This document shows positions 4,443 to 5,779 of a DNA stretch of 5,779 bases, in pieces. The first letter of the stretch is position 1, and each line of letters begins with the position of its first letter. Origin of the DNA: Bacteroidota bacterium (GTDB lineage: Bacteria; Bacteroidota; Bacteroidia; Bacteroidales; Prolixibacteraceae); NCBI GenBank assembly GCA_023488865.1, contig JAMDDG010000185.1, positions 1 to 5,779 on the forward strand, read 5' to 3'. Both the position numbers and the translations under genes were made by a program. The notes under the pieces are model-generated. The model saw only the letters and a list, made by a program, of their open reading frames with translations, was not told where the DNA came from and searched no databases.

Positions 4443-5779
4443 ATGTCTGACAGGAGAGAGTTTATTCAAAAATCTGCTATAGGTGCCAGTGCATTGACAG
4501 TTGGTGGCCTAACATTCAGTTCAAAAAGCTATGGACGTATCATTGGGGCCAACGACAGGGTGAATGTCGCAATCATCGGCTTCTCTGATCGGTTTAACAG
4601 TGCGTTGTTTCCAAGTTTCGTAGATCATGCCAAAAATCAAAATTTTCAATTTGTCGCACTTTCCGATCTATGGAATAAAAGACGTGAAGACGGGAAAGCG
4701 TTTATCAAAGCGAAAGCTGGTTGGGATGTAGATTTGTGCCGCAATAACGATGAACTTTACGAACGCAAGGACGTTGATGCGGTTATTATCAGTTCTCCGG
4801 ATTTTGCACATGCTTCACATCTAACTGAAGCCGCCAATCACAAGAAAGATGCCTATTGCGAGAAACCTTTCGCTGAAACAATGGAAGATGCGAAAGCAGG
4901 ATTAAACGCTTGTCATAAAAACAAAACAGTAGTCCAAATCGGATCACAAAGAAGAAGTACTGCCAATTACATTGCGGCAAATGAATATTTAAGATCCGGT
5001 AAATTTGGAGATATCGTGATGGTCGAAATGAGTTGGAACGTAAACCAACCCGGACGTTGGAGAAGGCCTGCAACCGTTAAACAGCTTAGAGAAGCCGATA
5101 CCGACTGGAAACGGTTCCAGTTGAATCGGCCACAGGCAGCCTGGGATCCACGAAAATATTTGGAATTCAGACTTTTCTGGCCTTATTCTTCCGGTATTCC
5201 GGGACAATGGATGTGCCACCAGATTGACACCGTTCACTGGTTCACCGGTTTGGCCCATCCCCGCAGCGTTGCTACCAACGGAGGTATTTACCAATGGAAA
5301 GACGGCAGATCAAACGCGGATACACTGACATCCGTTTTTGATTACGGTGATGACAAAAAGGGGTTCCAGGTTGTTTATACTTCAAGATTCAGCAACAGTG
5401 CCGGTGGTACAAAAGAGTTGTATTACTCCAATGGTGGTATGCTTAACCTGGATACCAACAAAGTAACTTCTGATGGCGGATTGCGTGAAAGGGATGCCAA
5501 AGAGATGGAAATGAAGGCCAATCTGCTTCAGGCTTTTGAATTGCCAAAAGTTGCCATGGCGACCGGAGCTGACACCAGCAAGGATCCTTCAACGTCTGCT
5601 CACATGTTGAACTGGATGCAGTGCGTCAGGTCACGCGAAAAAACCCACGCGCCCATAGAAGCCGGTTACAGTCATGCCATTGCGATCATTATGGCGAATG
5701 CTGCTTACCGCACCGGATTGCGTGCTACTTTTGATGAAAAACTTCAGGAAGTAATTTGTGGAGGAAAGGTATTCAAATA
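4443..5779 (+). CDS. Tat-exported Gfo/Idh/MocA family oxidoreductase (3' end cut by window)
   Basis: 445 codons are visible, open to the window edge. The N-terminus MSDRREFIQKSAIGASALTV carries a twin-arginine signal (R4-R5, then a hydrophobic stretch to about 26), so the folded protein with its nucleotide should be exported to the periplasm. A Rossmann fold begins at NVAIIGFSDRF (41-51); FVALSDLW (70-77), AVIISSPDFAHASH (113-126) and the hallmark EKP (140-142) follow. The C-terminal domain includes MCHQIDTVHW (257-266), with H259, D262 and H265 at positions typical of the family's substrate site. Members act on sugars or sugar-like substrates with NAD(P), some as GH109-type glycosidases; this substrate is unknown. 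The usual G-x-G-x-x-G nucleotide loop is degenerate here. The visible length is near the family's full length, and the final two bases are TA after GGKVFK, so the stop or last residues are probably immediate. A -7 box precedes the gene; the neighbour upstream is divergent. Confidence 0.93.
   Translation, partial: MSDRREFIQKSAIGASALTVGGLTFSSKSYGRIIGANDRVNVAIIGFSDRFNSALFPSFVDHAKNQNFQFVALSDLWNKRREDGKAFIKAKAGWDVDLCRNNDELYERKDVDAVIISSPDFAHASHLTEAANHKKDAYCEKPFAETMEDAKAGLNACHKNKTVVQIGSQRRSTANYIAANEYLRSGKFGDIVMVEMSWNVNQPGRWRRPATVKQLREADTDWKRFQLNRPQAAWDPRKYLEFRLFWPYSSGIPGQWMCHQIDTVHWFTGLAHPRSVATNGGIYQWKDGRSNADTLTSVFDYGDDKKGFQVVYTSRFSNSAGGTKELYYSNGGMLNLDTNKVTSDGGLRERDAKEMEMKANLLQAFELPKVAMATGADTSKDPSTSAHMLNWMQCVRSREKTHAPIEAGYSHAIAIIMANAAYRTGLRATFDEKLQEVICGGKVFK

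Noticed and set aside
4789..5294. Two overlapping minus-strand frames (94 and 101 codons)
   Set aside because: Both lie opposite the Gfo/Idh/MocA gene, which has clear family motifs throughout.

Overview
The window looks like chromosomal DNA from a member of the Bacteroidota. Evidence is the protein families (Tat-exported Gfo/Idh/MocA oxidoreductase, DUF5009/HGSNAT-like membrane acyltransferase, flavin reductase-rubredoxin fusion), start codons without clear Shine-Dalgarno sequences, and matches to the Bacteroidota -7 promoter box TAnnTTTG upstream of several genes. Genus cannot be read from the sequence.

Left third (1-1290) is the unusual part. It holds a palindrome-rich REP/MITE-like element (about 78-187), one small gene of unknown function on the minus strand (257-628), a G+C-rich array of twelve exactly phased 21-bp units (692-943) that begins about 60 bp upstream of that gene, an A+T-rich stretch with a 12-bp tandem duplication, and a half copy of the palindromic element in the same orientation (1243-1291). 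The gene and the array therefore sit between two directly oriented copies of one dispersed sequence, which suggests a discrete accessory module. The right-hand half copy overlaps the stop codon of the next gene.

Middle (1288-3312) is a probable two-gene minus-strand operon of membrane proteins: an HGSNAT-like acyltransferase (3312-2203), then a flippase-like LPG_synthase_TM family protein (2166-1288). Both point to cell-envelope or glycan/lipid chemistry, but substrates cannot be read from the sequence.

Right part: a minus-strand flavin reductase-rubredoxin fusion (4200-3493), similar in architecture to high-molecular-weight rubredoxin of anaerobes, is transcribed divergently from a plus-strand Gfo/Idh/MocA oxidoreductase with a twin-arginine signal (4443 to the window end). 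The 242-bp spacer carries an exact TAnnTTTG box serving the plus-strand gene. The last gene is cut by the window edge but is probably within a few codons of its end.
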